Assembly: GCF_035594125.1 (NCBI RefSeq)
Contig: NC_087186.1
Location: 555,228-619,227, forward strand
Length of the DNA: 64,000 nucleotides
Reading direction: 5' to 3'
Source of the DNA: Scylla paramamosain
Lineage: Eukaryota; Arthropoda; Malacostraca; Decapoda; Portunidae
The stretch's first letter is position 1. The number at the start of each line of letters is the position of its first letter. Shown here piece by piece: positions 12,905-27,119 of this stretch. The translations under genes and the position numbers were made by a program. Below the pieces are notes generated by a model. That model saw only the letters and a list, made by a program, of their open reading frames with translations, had not been told where the DNA came from and searched no databases.

Positions 12905-13460
12905 ACATAGAGACCTCACATAATTTCCACAATGGGTGGAATTACACTAACCCCGCGTAACAACCTCTTGCAGACACTTTCAGTATAACCAACATCACAA
13001 GGAAACTCACCCATTGTATTAGAGATCAAAGGATTACTAATCAGACCTAAGTACTTCCTCCCAACGGTCTCTTACCTTAACCCTGTTGGGTAGCCTCCCT
13101 GCAGCCTTACGAAACACTCTCCAAGTATTATCACTAACAGCTCACCTCGCCCATTGTATTACTAATCAAGGTATTACTATCAAGACCTCACGTACTACTT
13201 CCCACAAGAGACAGTTCCTTCAGTTCCCCCGCAGTAGCGTTCCTGCAGCCATATGAAACACTCCCCACTGTCACCAGCATCACTAGCTCACCTCATGTAT
13301 TGTATTAATGTTAAGAGGATTATTAACCAGACCTTACCTAATTCCTTTCAGTGTTTTGTTACGTTAACCACGAGCAATAACCTTCAAAATGCAGTCAGAT
13401 TCACTCCTAGAAAATACGAACACCAACAGTAGGTCACCTCACCTGCTGCATTACGCAACT
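12905..13460 (+). repeat. Degenerate ~132-146 bp tandem repeat, four units
   Basis: The words 'gacctcac/gaccta' (12912, 13044, 13184, 13330) and 'cccattgtatt(a)' recur in the same order, followed by 'ttcctgcagcc' and 'accaacat(cac)'. Spacings are 132, 140 and 146 bp. The units are strongly diverged, so the array is old. The phase of the boundaries is uncertain. Confidence 0.6.
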
Positions 13461-13820
13461 TTCGTCACCAAACACCGAGCGGATTTGACGTATATTTATC
13501 CCAGCCAATAATATACCGACTTAAGTTGCAGAATTTCCATAACCCCCTCTAAACTGTCTGACACTGATGATACTTGGAATTTACCCCAGTTAAAGCAATG
13601 CTGCAAAAAAGTGTGTGCATATCGTAACATTAATACTTACATTATAACAGAGCAACACTGCAAAGGACGCCGCAGTACACACGCTTAATGACTCCTCACC
13701 TTGCCACGTCCAGAGCACAACTGAGGGAGGCAGTACACTTGGCATTGCTTCATCCAAGTCTTCGAGGCTTTATACGCTTTGATCCGGTCAAGTTCTCGTG
13801 GTCCGTCTTTATTTAATTTG
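13461..13820. other. Unassigned sequence
   Basis: No gene, repeat or RNA is recognised in this stretch. Confidence 0.5.
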
Positions 13821-13910
<90 letters not shown>

Positions 13911-13918
13911 CATTATTA

Positions 13919-13949
<31 letters not shown>

Positions 13950-13963
13950 ATTTATTATTATTA
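13821..13963. repeat. (ATT)n microsatellite
   Basis: About 47 units with single interruptions (cat, gtt). Unlike the (ATT)n at 3318 it has no family-C LINE beside it. Confidence 0.95.
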
Positions 13964-14084
13964 ATCGGAGCGTGACGAGTTGTCTTATGATGATTTCTGA
14001 ATTATTTGTTAGTCTTTTTTGCGAGGGAGTATAGTAAAAGAAAATGAACAGTGAAACACTGCAAAACCTTAAAAAGAATATCTG

Positions 14085-14250
<166 letters not shown>

Positions 14251-14477
14251 TTTTATAATCACTTGAAGCACTACATATTAACTTTGAATAACACCAGGCC
14301 ATGCGAACAGCCCCCAGGTATTATAATCCCCTCATCCCCATCACCATCCACCATCCCGCCATCTCCACACTAAGCGGCAGGAAACTTTGATCGCATGAAC
14401 ATTTCAGTGGCGGTTGATGTGCACCAGGACAAGAAGCGCTCGTCAAATGTATCTGCTGATTTCCAGAAACATGGGGG

Positions 14478-14560
<83 letters not shown>

Positions 14561-14614
14561 GCCAGGAACAAAGGCAGGAGAATATGTTCATGAGGGTTCT
14601 GACGGAGGGTTTAG

Positions 14615-17620
<3,006 letters not shown>

Positions 17621-17654
17621 TAGCTTAAGTAACTCGAACGAAAAAGAAATACAC

Positions 17655-19148
17655 GACAGGATGAAACAGCAAATTACTAAAAAAAAAAAAAAAAACATAA
17701 AATGGGAAATAGCAACAAAAAAGATGGAAGCAGGAAGCATCAATGAAAGCAAGGGCGAAGAAACTGACGAAGTTCATAAAAACGAAGAGAAACGGTCAGA
17801 TGGTGAACATGAAAACCGTAAAAGGCAGATGGCAATTCAAGAGATAAAGAAAGTGGAGAGGTTTTTGAGCAGCGCTGTCACGCTTCACGCACAGGCCCCA
17901 CAGTCTCTGCTGAACACCAAGGAAGTGATTTACAGCAGCAAGGTGACGGTGGAGCACGCGCTCAGTCTCCCACAAACTCTCACCCACCAGAATGACCGCT
18001 TGGAAGGGAGCTTGCTTGGGGTGAAGGGCCCAGACGGTAACTCAAGCAGCGAAGAAAACGACGATGACGATTATTACATCCCTGGCGACAAATCACTCGC
18101 CAGCCTTGAGTTCCCGACAACGAGAGAATGCACTGCCACCTCTCAGACGTGGAGGATGATGAGTGTGAAACGGATGGAGCTTCCTGGGATGAGAAGGACG
18201 ACAGTGACGCTGAGAGTGAGGCCCGCTTGAGTCCCACTGAGTATCCCTCAGATGGCGAGGAGTACAGTCCGAGTGAAGACGGGTAGTGCGGTGGTGCCAG
18301 TGATGAGAATATAGCAAAGAAAAGCCAGACATCACCAGAGAAGGAGGTGGACTTCAGGCTGCCTAACAGATTGGCCGGCGAATTCAGTGACGATAACGAA
18401 GAGGAGGGAGACGAGAAGGCGGCGTGGAGGCGATGTCAGGATGTGAGCCGCACTCTATGGATGTAGGAAATGGTCTCTGTCTGCCCACCCAAAAAAAGAA
18501 TTTACAGTCAAGAATTCTACTGCTGACGAGCTCCTTTGTTCCCCAAAGTCAATCTTTCAACACATTCCATTCAAGAGAAGGAGGAAATTCTTGAACAGTT
18601 TAAGGAAAAGAATGTCAACAGAAACATTCGCCGCTATGTCATGAAAACAGCTTGCCGAAGGAATTTCGCGATATTCAAGGTGTGGCGGCGTGCCCAGGCC
18701 ATCAAGCGGTTCCCAGGCCAGCGCCTGGGCACACAGGACACTGCAGCGTGGCAGTCTTTCACGCGGCAGAAGGCCTACCTTAACGACTTCCTCATGGCAG
18801 AGAAAGAGGCCCTTCTTTACAGTTTGTCGCGGAAGCACAAAGTATCGTGTGAAGAAATCTTCCAAGCTCAGGCGACGTAAGAAACGGCGACTCTTAGTCA
18901 AAATTGTCAGGTTCTTGGACTAGCTCCCCATCCACCGCCTCCAGTACCTGAATGAATACGTTCTCGCAAAAGCACAGCGGGAAAATGGAGGGGAGCCGCA
19001 AAGTCACTCAGACATGACTTCCGTGTTGCAGTTTTTACAGACTGTGGCTACAATGCAAAGACAGGAGTCGCCCTTTCCCTGCCACGGCTCTGTTTGTGAG
19101 AAGCTTCAAGACTACGTGGAGCGCCTCGTTCACGGTATCGACGATATC
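17655..19148 (+). pseudogene. Broken coding region of unknown function
   Basis: A chain of plus-strand frames in coding-like sequence. 17661-18095 is a charged segment (EIKKVERFLSSAVTLHAQAP, then SSSEENDDDDYYIPGD). After a frameshift near 18110 comes a very acidic stretch (DVEDDECETDGASWDEKDDS, then a stop at about 18285, then SDDNEEEGDEKAAWRR). 18560-18880 reads EKEEILEQFKEKNVNRNIRR and KVWRRAQAIKRFPGQRLGTQ. A frameshift leads to a basic block (LRRRKKRRLLVKIVRFLD), a stop, then HRLQYLNEYVLAKAQRENGG to DYVERLVHGIDDIDT at about 19148. Acidic and basic low-complexity blocks with helical segments suggest a nuclear protein, but I recognise no family. At least two frameshifts and three stops make it a pseudogene or several exons misread as one. 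Confidence 0.45.
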
Positions 19149-19150
19149 GA

Positions 19151-19156
19151 CACACA

Positions 19157-19193
<37 letters not shown>
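19151..19193. repeat. (CA)n microsatellite
   Basis: Short CA run that truncates the preceding coding-like sequence. Confidence 0.93.
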
Positions 19194-19195
<2 letters not shown>

Positions 19196-19323
19196 ACGAC
19201 CAAACGTCATTAGATTATTTAAATGCAACTCGTGCAGATCATGAGAAATTTTCTACCTTTTTTAGCCAGTTATATTCACATCGGGCAAAATTGAACTGCA
19301 TAATGTAAACATCAGGCATTTCT

Positions 19324-19806
19324 TTGCCTAATGTTGACAATTTGCAGGTTCCAGTTCGTTACACCAATATTTTCCTGTGTGGAAACCTACCACCATGCAT
19401 CTCAGCAGGGTTTAAGGGGTCTCTGAATACCCTTTCTTTTCTGTGGCCACTGTCATGTGCTAATGCCACTTATATTTCCTTATCTCAATCTCCTTCGCTC
19501 CTCAGGCCACTGTCATATGGTAATGTCACTTGTATTTCCATATCTCACTCTCCTTCTTCCCTTCTCAAGCCACTGTCAAATTCTAATACCACTTGTATTT
19601 CCAAACATAGACCCCTTCTTACCTTCTCAGGCCACAATCATGTGCTAATGTTACCAGTAGTTTCACATTTCAGTGTACTACTTCTTGTGACTTTTGGCTT
19701 CGTTGGTGTTTATGTTGCAGGTTGTGTACTGGAGAAAAGGCGCTCAGGTCCGGGTTACGAAACCTTATGGGGCTTAAAAAAAGTTGTTAACATCTCAGCG
19801 ACCTAA
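19324..19806 (+). pseudogene. Repeat-bearing frame of unknown function, arm 2
   Basis: A 160-residue frame starting MPNVDNLQVPVRYTNIFLCG, matching the frame in arm 1. Four direct repeats of 60-63 bp (starting about 19445, 19505, 19569 and 19631) encode PLSxxNxTCIS-type units. A hydrophobic stretch (VLLLVTFGFVGVYVAGC) follows. That the frame survives in both diverged arms is mildly in favour of past coding, but multiples near 60 bp also keep frames open by chance. Confidence 0.35.
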
Positions 19807-19985
19807 GAAGTTCATAAGTATTCAGTGAATCACTCTTATAATAGATACGAATTTCTTAGGGACTTAAGAAATTGGTAACTCTTTATTGAATCCAGCCCCA
19901 GGTGGAGTGGCTCAGTGTCGGCGCCATTCTGCATGCACAGTGGAATTAGCGAGAGATCGTAGCTGACCCCGCACCTGTTCAGCCT

Positions 19986-20312
19986 ATGCGAGGACCAACT
20001 CAACGTAATGCTGAACGCTCTCGTGTGGGTTGTCATATTGCAAATGAGGCAGCAAATAATTTTTCATGTGCGGATGACCTAACCTTGGTTTGCCCGAGTG
20101 CAGCGGCACTAAATGGCTTGCAGCGAATCTGCAAGGAATTTGCTAGTAAGCACTACATTAAATTTAGCACGGCTAAATCCGCGTATATGTGTATTCCACT
20201 GAAGCGCGCGCCGGCGCTGGCACCTCCGGTCATGTGTCTGGGCGCACCAAGCTGGAATGCGTGCGAGCGTTGTCATGCGTGGGCCACATCATCACAGCTG
20301 ATTGCATGGTGA
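19986..20312 (+). pseudogene. LINE reverse transcriptase fragment, arm 2
   Basis: The frame contains ANEAANNFSCADDLTLVCPS and FASKHYIKFSTAKSAYM, as in arm 1, with the same Cys in place of the aromatic residue before ADD and the same frame jump upstream of ANE. It stops at 20310. The polyprotein continues in another frame at 20302-20610 (DEDIREETRNLGARRDVLVR, NDVKRQIF, RLRVTYNNT) and then at 20540-20833. It is an inactive reverse transcriptase of uncertain LINE clade. Confidence 0.75.
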
Positions 20313-21049
20313 TGAGGACATTAGGGAGGAAACAAGGAATCTTGGTGCACGTAGGGATGTCCTCGTGAGAAATTTTAAATTTTGTAATAACGATGTTAAA
20401 CGCCAGATATTCAGCAGTTATTGTTATTATATTTATTGTAATTCATTGTGGCAACATTTCAAAATGGCGACGATGCAACGCTTGCGCGTAACGTATAATA
20501 ACACTCACGGACCACCTGCCATTCTGTGGTGCCTTTATATTGTGCGTGACGGTGGGCGTCAACTCCTTCCTGGAGGTGCGACGGGCGGCGGCGTACAGTG
20601 CCGTGCGTAGGGTGGGGCGCTCCACTAATGTGATGGTGTGCACTATCCACTCGGGAACACGGCGGCAGTGGGCGACACAACTGTACCCGCACTGGTCAGT
20701 GTTTGTGGTTCACCGCACGTTCATCTTGCTTCAATACTACAAATCTTTGGTGTTCCTTTTGTATGCAAATGTTACGAGTCTTTCTTCAGAACTGCTCTTA
20801 TATTTTTATGGCTTCATTCCTTTGACTCACTAATTCATTCTTACACACATGTTTCTTATTTACCATATTTGGTAATATGATATGGCTTTACATATACCTG
20901 AAATACTTACTATCTACTATATCTACTATTGAATCAAGAGACATTTAAAGGACAACATTTTTTTAACACCACCTTCAGGTTAAAGTCACGTTGAGGGAAC
21001 ACATCACCTTAAACCGCTATTACTTCACATCAGGGAACAATTATACAAA

Positions 21050-21172
<123 letters not shown>

Positions 21173-21267
21173 CTTTACAAAGGGAAGCGATTACATCACA
21201 AAAATTATTACGTAATTCCAAAAACCTTTTAAAGAACAGCTCAATGGCGTTTTCATCAACATTTTTC

Positions 21268-21269
<2 letters not shown>

Positions 21270-21364
<95 letters not shown>

Positions 21365-21377
21365 TGTCTCTCTCTCC
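21270..21377. repeat. (CT)n microsatellite
   Basis: About 50 CT units with three CTGTCT or CCGT interruptions at the right end. Confidence 0.95.
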
Positions 21378-21910
21378 GTCTACAGTTATTATATCTTCTG
21401 TCCACGAACCTGAGGACATATCGCATCCTAAACAAAACAGACGTTCCCTTCCCGTCTTCACGTCTGAAAGTTGCAATATTTACTTTTTTGTCATCGAGCA
21501 CAGCAGGCGATATTTCTGGCGCTGGTGTGTTTGATAGAGCAACTGTTTGAGATTCCAGATTCTGCTTTTGAACGCGAATGGTTAATGAACCGATCGAAAA
21601 TTATTGCATGTGTTTTACCTACATCTCTCCTGTGTGCCTTCATTGTGTAGCTTTTTCAACAGGTCTGCTCCTTCAGTGTCCCTCTTGTCATCTAAAAAAA
21701 TTACTTAGCCCACAACATTACGTATGCTAAGATCACCACCTTGCCTCCGTTTTCTTCGTCCCTTCATTTTCATTCTTGTCCTTGTCACTGTCGTCGTCCT
21801 TGATCTCCTTCTCCTCCTCTTCCTAGCTCTTGTTTTTGTTGTTGTTGATGTTGTTATTTCTATTGTTGTTTTTGTTATTATTGTTCTCCTTCTCTTCCTC
21901 CTCCCCCTTT
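21378..21910. other. Unassigned and low-complexity sequence
   Basis: The first 330 bp show nothing recognisable. From about 21720 the plus strand turns into CTT/GTT-rich low-complexity sequence whose frame (Leu/Val-rich) is probably an artefact. Confidence 0.5.
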
Positions 21911-21951
21911 ACCACCACCACCACCACCACCACTACCACCATCACCACCAC
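21911..21951. repeat. (CCA)n microsatellite at a transposon insertion point
   Basis: CCA triplets with three single-base changes. The last 8 bp, accaccac (21944-21951), recur directly after the transposon at 24434-24441. Confidence 0.9.
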
Positions 21952-21983
21952 CATTGAGATAGGAAGGTTGGAGTGGCCCTGAG
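21952..21983 (+). repeat. Terminal inverted repeat, left
   Basis: Begins cattgagataggaaggttgg. It pairs with 24402-24433 with a single mismatch at position 28. Confidence 0.85.
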
Positions 21984-22205
21984 CCGCGCGGGCAGTACTA
22001 GCAGGAGGAAGCCACCGCTCTCCCCCGTCCGCCATATTGATGTGGGAGCTGTCACTTACCAAGCATTTTTCTTGTACCCCTTTTTACACTGTTTACACTC
22101 ATTTATAATATGCTGCCGTGTCAAATGAAACTACTGTGTTACTGCTACCCATATATTGTATGCCAACATGTCCTTATAACTAGATATTATAGATTATATA
22201 CATAA

Positions 22206-22706
22206 TCACATTCCACTAAATAATACTAATTTGTTCATCGTGGTTCTACTTTTGACCCCTTTACGGGAAATCAGTCTTGCAGTAAACTGTCTGGCTGCAT
22301 ATCTGTACCTGACCTGCAGATAGGTCTCGGCTACAGCCTTGATTAGTAACAGGAGATGATAAGTGACAGGCTCACTGTCTAACATGTGTTGTGCCAGGCT
22401 GGAGAAGACAATCCTCTCCTGGAACTCAGACAGTACAAGTGTTACAATGTTGTGCCAAGCATGTGTTGACAGCTTTGCATATGGTTGGTCACTACACAGT
22501 AACACTTTCTCTCTGAATTTCCTTTCACACACAAGGCAAATGGCAACAACATCTGTGGATGGAAAAGAGAGGTGGCCTTTATTTTTAACTGAGATTAATC
22601 CGTGAGTCGCATCCAGATGATGGATCAAGCAAAGCACAGACTGGCTTGCCTGTCGAAGGATGACTGAAGTGCGACTTAATATTATGAGGTTGTAAACTGC
22701 AGCCAA
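22206..22706 (-). pseudogene. P-like transposase C-terminal region
   Basis: This minus-strand frame overlaps the previous one. Its meaningful part begins near 22620 and reads ISVKNKGHLSFPSTDVVAIC, then a helical segment (ETYLQVRYRYAARQFTARLI) to a stop at 22206. The 'G.L.FPS.DVV.IC' block is typical of the C-terminal end of THAP9/P-type transposases. The join between LLDP and this block, with a frame change and about 200-250 residues missing compared with relatives, marks an internal deletion. Confidence 0.75.
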
Positions 22707-23831
22707 GATGGGTTAACATGCTTAAATTAGGAGCAGAACCATCACAAGTAAGGGACACAATATTTACCCCAACTGAATGAAGTTCACTTAATGCCTGCAA
22801 AACTAAATTACTTCTTTCAATGCCGCCAAGTCCATTTATCAAAAAATATCCAACTGGCACCTTAAAAGCAGACTTATGTGACACTACCATAAGAGTAAGT
22901 GCTTCCTTGGCCACAGGTAAGCAGTCATCGTCAAGCTCAGTTCCCATGTCTATAAATCCATGATATTTATTTCCATCCCACTCAACTTCTTGACGTATAG
23001 CCATTTCATCCATTATTAGTGAAAAGACACTGTGGTTGTCTGGGGATGACTGAATTTGTTGCTTGAGTGCACTGAACGCTACATTTGTGAATCCTGGTTT
23101 CACCTCTACAGTGTTGTACCATTTTCGTAGTGTTCGTGGGTGAGGGAGGCAGGTGTCAAAAGTTTTCCTTACGAATCTATAAGCATTTGGAGAGTAGAAA
23201 TGCAAAGTGAGAGCAAAACTTTTCAAGGTAGGAGAATACTGAGCAAGCAAGGGTTCACCGCTTTTCTTAGCAACCTGTCTTTTCACAAGGTCACTCACTC
23301 CGCCAGCACATGACTCTAAAACTGTCAAACTATTTTCACTTACTAGGTTTTTTTGTTTCAATGCACTGATCACAGAACACAATTCGGCATTTTTTTTCTT
23401 GAGTCGTCTTGTTTTCTGATGCAACAGTTTAATTTTTTTTCTAGACTTCACGAGTTGTGTTTCTGTTTCTCCCAGCTTCCTCTTTAGCTGGGCTTTGGTT
23501 GGTGACTCACCTGAGTTTGTTTGCACAGGATTTTCCGGCACAGCTAAAGTAGAATGTCCACTATCTTGCGCTTCTTGTGGGGCAGGATCACAGAGAGGGC
23601 GAGATTTGGGAGGTTTCCTTTTGCTTGTTTTTTTTCTGTAAGTGTGAAGGGAAAGCCTCAAATATGCTGGGAACAACACCATCTCGCAGCCTCACGTAAC
23701 ACAAGGACGTCCTGTCGAAATCATCAGGTCTAAAGTGCTTGGAGCAGAGCCGTGCCTGTTTGCCTGGGGTGTAGTTGTCTCTTCGTATAGCTGCAAGCCA
23801 TTCCTTTCTTCTGCTCGGGTCCTTTGGTAGC
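22585..23831 (-). pseudogene. P-like transposase exon 2: THAP remainder, coiled coil, RNase H front half
   Basis: From 23831 the frame reads LPKDPSRRKEWLAAIRRDNY, then LCSKHF and GVVPSIF. This completes the THAP domain with its Pro, Trp, C-x2-H, Phe and final VPSIF block. One frameshift lies in or near a run of eight A (about 23630), where the frame changes to that of ATG 23682. Next come a Lys-rich coiled coil (KRKLGETETQLVKSRKKIKL), a helix-turn-helix-like block (HPRTLRKWYNTVEVKPGF), SLIMDEMAIRQEVEWDGNKY (first catalytic Asp of the RNase H fold) and LTCDGSAPNLSMLTHLGC (second Asp). The frame ends CALLDPSSGC at about 22585. The GTP-binding insertion and the third acidic residue seen in full-length relatives are not found. 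Confidence 0.85.
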
Positions 23832-23965
23832 CTGTAAACATGTTCCTAACACTGCGATCAAATAATCAAAGCGCCTATTTCCTGTGCGTCAGTCTTCATT
23901 ATGAAAATCATGCACACTTCCTAGAACATCATATATATATATAAATGAATAAATAAATAACTTAC

Positions 23966-24042
23966 TGGTGAAATGTAATGGATGGATCAGATTTTTTGTT
24001 CGCTTGTTCATTGCACCCAAATGCAACACAGGTAGTCGGCAT
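23966..24042 (-). pseudogene. P-like transposase exon 1: start of THAP zinc finger
   Basis: On the minus strand an ATG at 24042 starts MPTTCVAFGCNEQANKKSDP and ends in FH before a GTAAGT donor (GT at 23965-23964). Cys5 and Cys10 form the C-x4-C start of a THAP domain, a C2CH zinc finger that binds DNA at transposon ends. A 134-bp intron (23832-23965) ends in TTTACAG. Exon 2 resumes in phase with Gln-Leu-Pro-Lys. The start fits because THAP domains sit at the very N-terminus of these proteins. Exon 1 is itself intact; the gene is broken downstream. Confidence 0.8.
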
Positions 24043-24401
24043 TTCACACCACGCACGGAGCAACACTCCTGTCTTTACTCTCTCTATACGAGAGCTCTAC
24101 TGAATTATTGACTGAGAGAGTATGTGTAGGTCGACTTGGGTCAAGACCTGACACTCCTTAATAAGCACCCTGACACAGGCTTAACTCGAGCTAACCTGAC
24201 TCATCATAGCCCAACCCATACGGACCTGACTCTCCTTAGTAACTATATGACCTCATCCCAACCCCAACATAAAAGAGGGGTCATACATACATTCCAACAT
24301 AGCGAAATACTTCCATGACGTGTTTCATCTCTGCCCTGCAGTTGCTGCCTATCCTACGACAATATGGCCGCTTGACAGTTGGGTGGCTTCACCCAGGACG
24401 C

Positions 24402-24433
24402 CTCAAGGCCACTCCAACCTTCCTATCTCAATG
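24402..24433 (-). repeat. Terminal inverted repeat, right
   Basis: Reverse complement of 21952-21983 except one base. It lies about 360 bp upstream of the transposase start codon. Confidence 0.85.
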
Positions 24434-24549
24434 ACCACCACCCTCACCACCCACATCCCCTTTACGGTGCCACCAATGAACAAACATCACCATCCTTCAC
24501 GTAAGCCCATAACTCACCGCTAACACCTGCCTTCCCTTGGTTCCTGCAG

Positions 24550-24703
24550 CAGAGGGAGGTGTTAGACGCGCTCTTCTTCACCACATGGTTCTGCACGGCC
24601 TGGACGGGGCCTCGCCTGTCATCCCTGCTTCGCGAGGGACAAGGTCTCAAGGTCTTCCTCAAAACCATCGCGCAGAATTTCAGGGACCGCAGCGTCACTT
24701 TCA
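24550..24703 (+). CDS. Candidate internal exon of an unknown host gene
   Basis: A 154-bp open segment begins after a good acceptor (a pyrimidine-rich run ending CCTGCAG at 24549) and ends at a consensus donor GTAAGT (24704-24709). In the open frame it encodes about 51 residues starting QQREVLDALFFTTWFCTAWT and ending with NFRDRSVTF. The mix of hydrophobic and charged residues looks like real protein, not repeat. I do not recognise the family. The P-like transposon ends 116 bp upstream, in what would be the preceding intron, and a (GA)n run starts right after the donor. No second exon was identified. Confidence 0.45.
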
Positions 24704-24707
24704 GTAA

Positions 24708-25956
<1,249 letters not shown>

Positions 25957-26018
<62 letters not shown>
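25957..26018. repeat. (GT)n microsatellite
   Basis: Pure GT run of about 30 units leading directly into (AAT)n and the family-C LINE 3' end. Confidence 0.95.
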
Positions 26019-26022
<4 letters not shown>

Positions 26023-26287
26023 ATAATAATAATAATAATAAACGGTTTATTATTTAGGCAGTTGACAAACTGAAAATGTACATAGGGGATGGGGAAAAAC
26101 TTAACATTAATCCTAACGGTAAGACTAATCTAGGAGGGAAATACTATCGATTGATGGCTCGCACCATGGTGGGAATCGCACTGAGTCTGTACCGGTCCGT
26201 GCGCGGCGCCTTCAGGGGCGTTATTTTGTTGTGGTGTCTGGTGGCACGGACAGGGCGAGGCGCGTCGGGCGGCAGCATGTCTCTGAG

Positions 26288-26292
<5 letters not shown>
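26019..26292 (-). mobile_element. LINE family C, 3' end only
   Basis: On the minus strand this is the last about 250 bp of family C: a segment encoding part of the C-terminus (around the VRATRHHNK equivalent), the 3' untranslated region and the conserved 'aaacggtttatta' end. An (AAT)n tail (26019-26041) follows. The 5' side is cut off by the long (GT)n run at 26290, at a 'tctgagacatgtgtg' junction. Confidence 0.85.

Positions 26293-27119
<827 letters not shown>

Larger units (their letters stand above)
21952..24433 (-). mobile_element. P-element-superfamily DNA transposon, complete termini
   Basis: A 2482-bp unit. Its first 32 bp (from 21952, starting cattgagataggaagg) are the reverse complement of its last 32 bp (ending 24433) with one mismatch. 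Weaker similarity, including a gccatatt word, extends to about 85 bp. The 8-bp sequence accaccac flanks it on both sides. Known P elements have 31-bp terminal repeats starting CA and make 8-bp target duplications, so the structure fits. Inside, on the minus strand, is a THAP-domain transposase gene. The left target lies in a (CCA)n tract, which weakens the duplication as evidence on its own. The transposase has an internal deletion, so the element is non-autonomous. Confidence 0.85.

Noticed and set aside
21724..21957. Leu/Val-rich frame that looks like membrane segments
   Set aside because: Encoded by CTT/GTT low-complexity DNA and ends in CAC repeats; likely an artefact.
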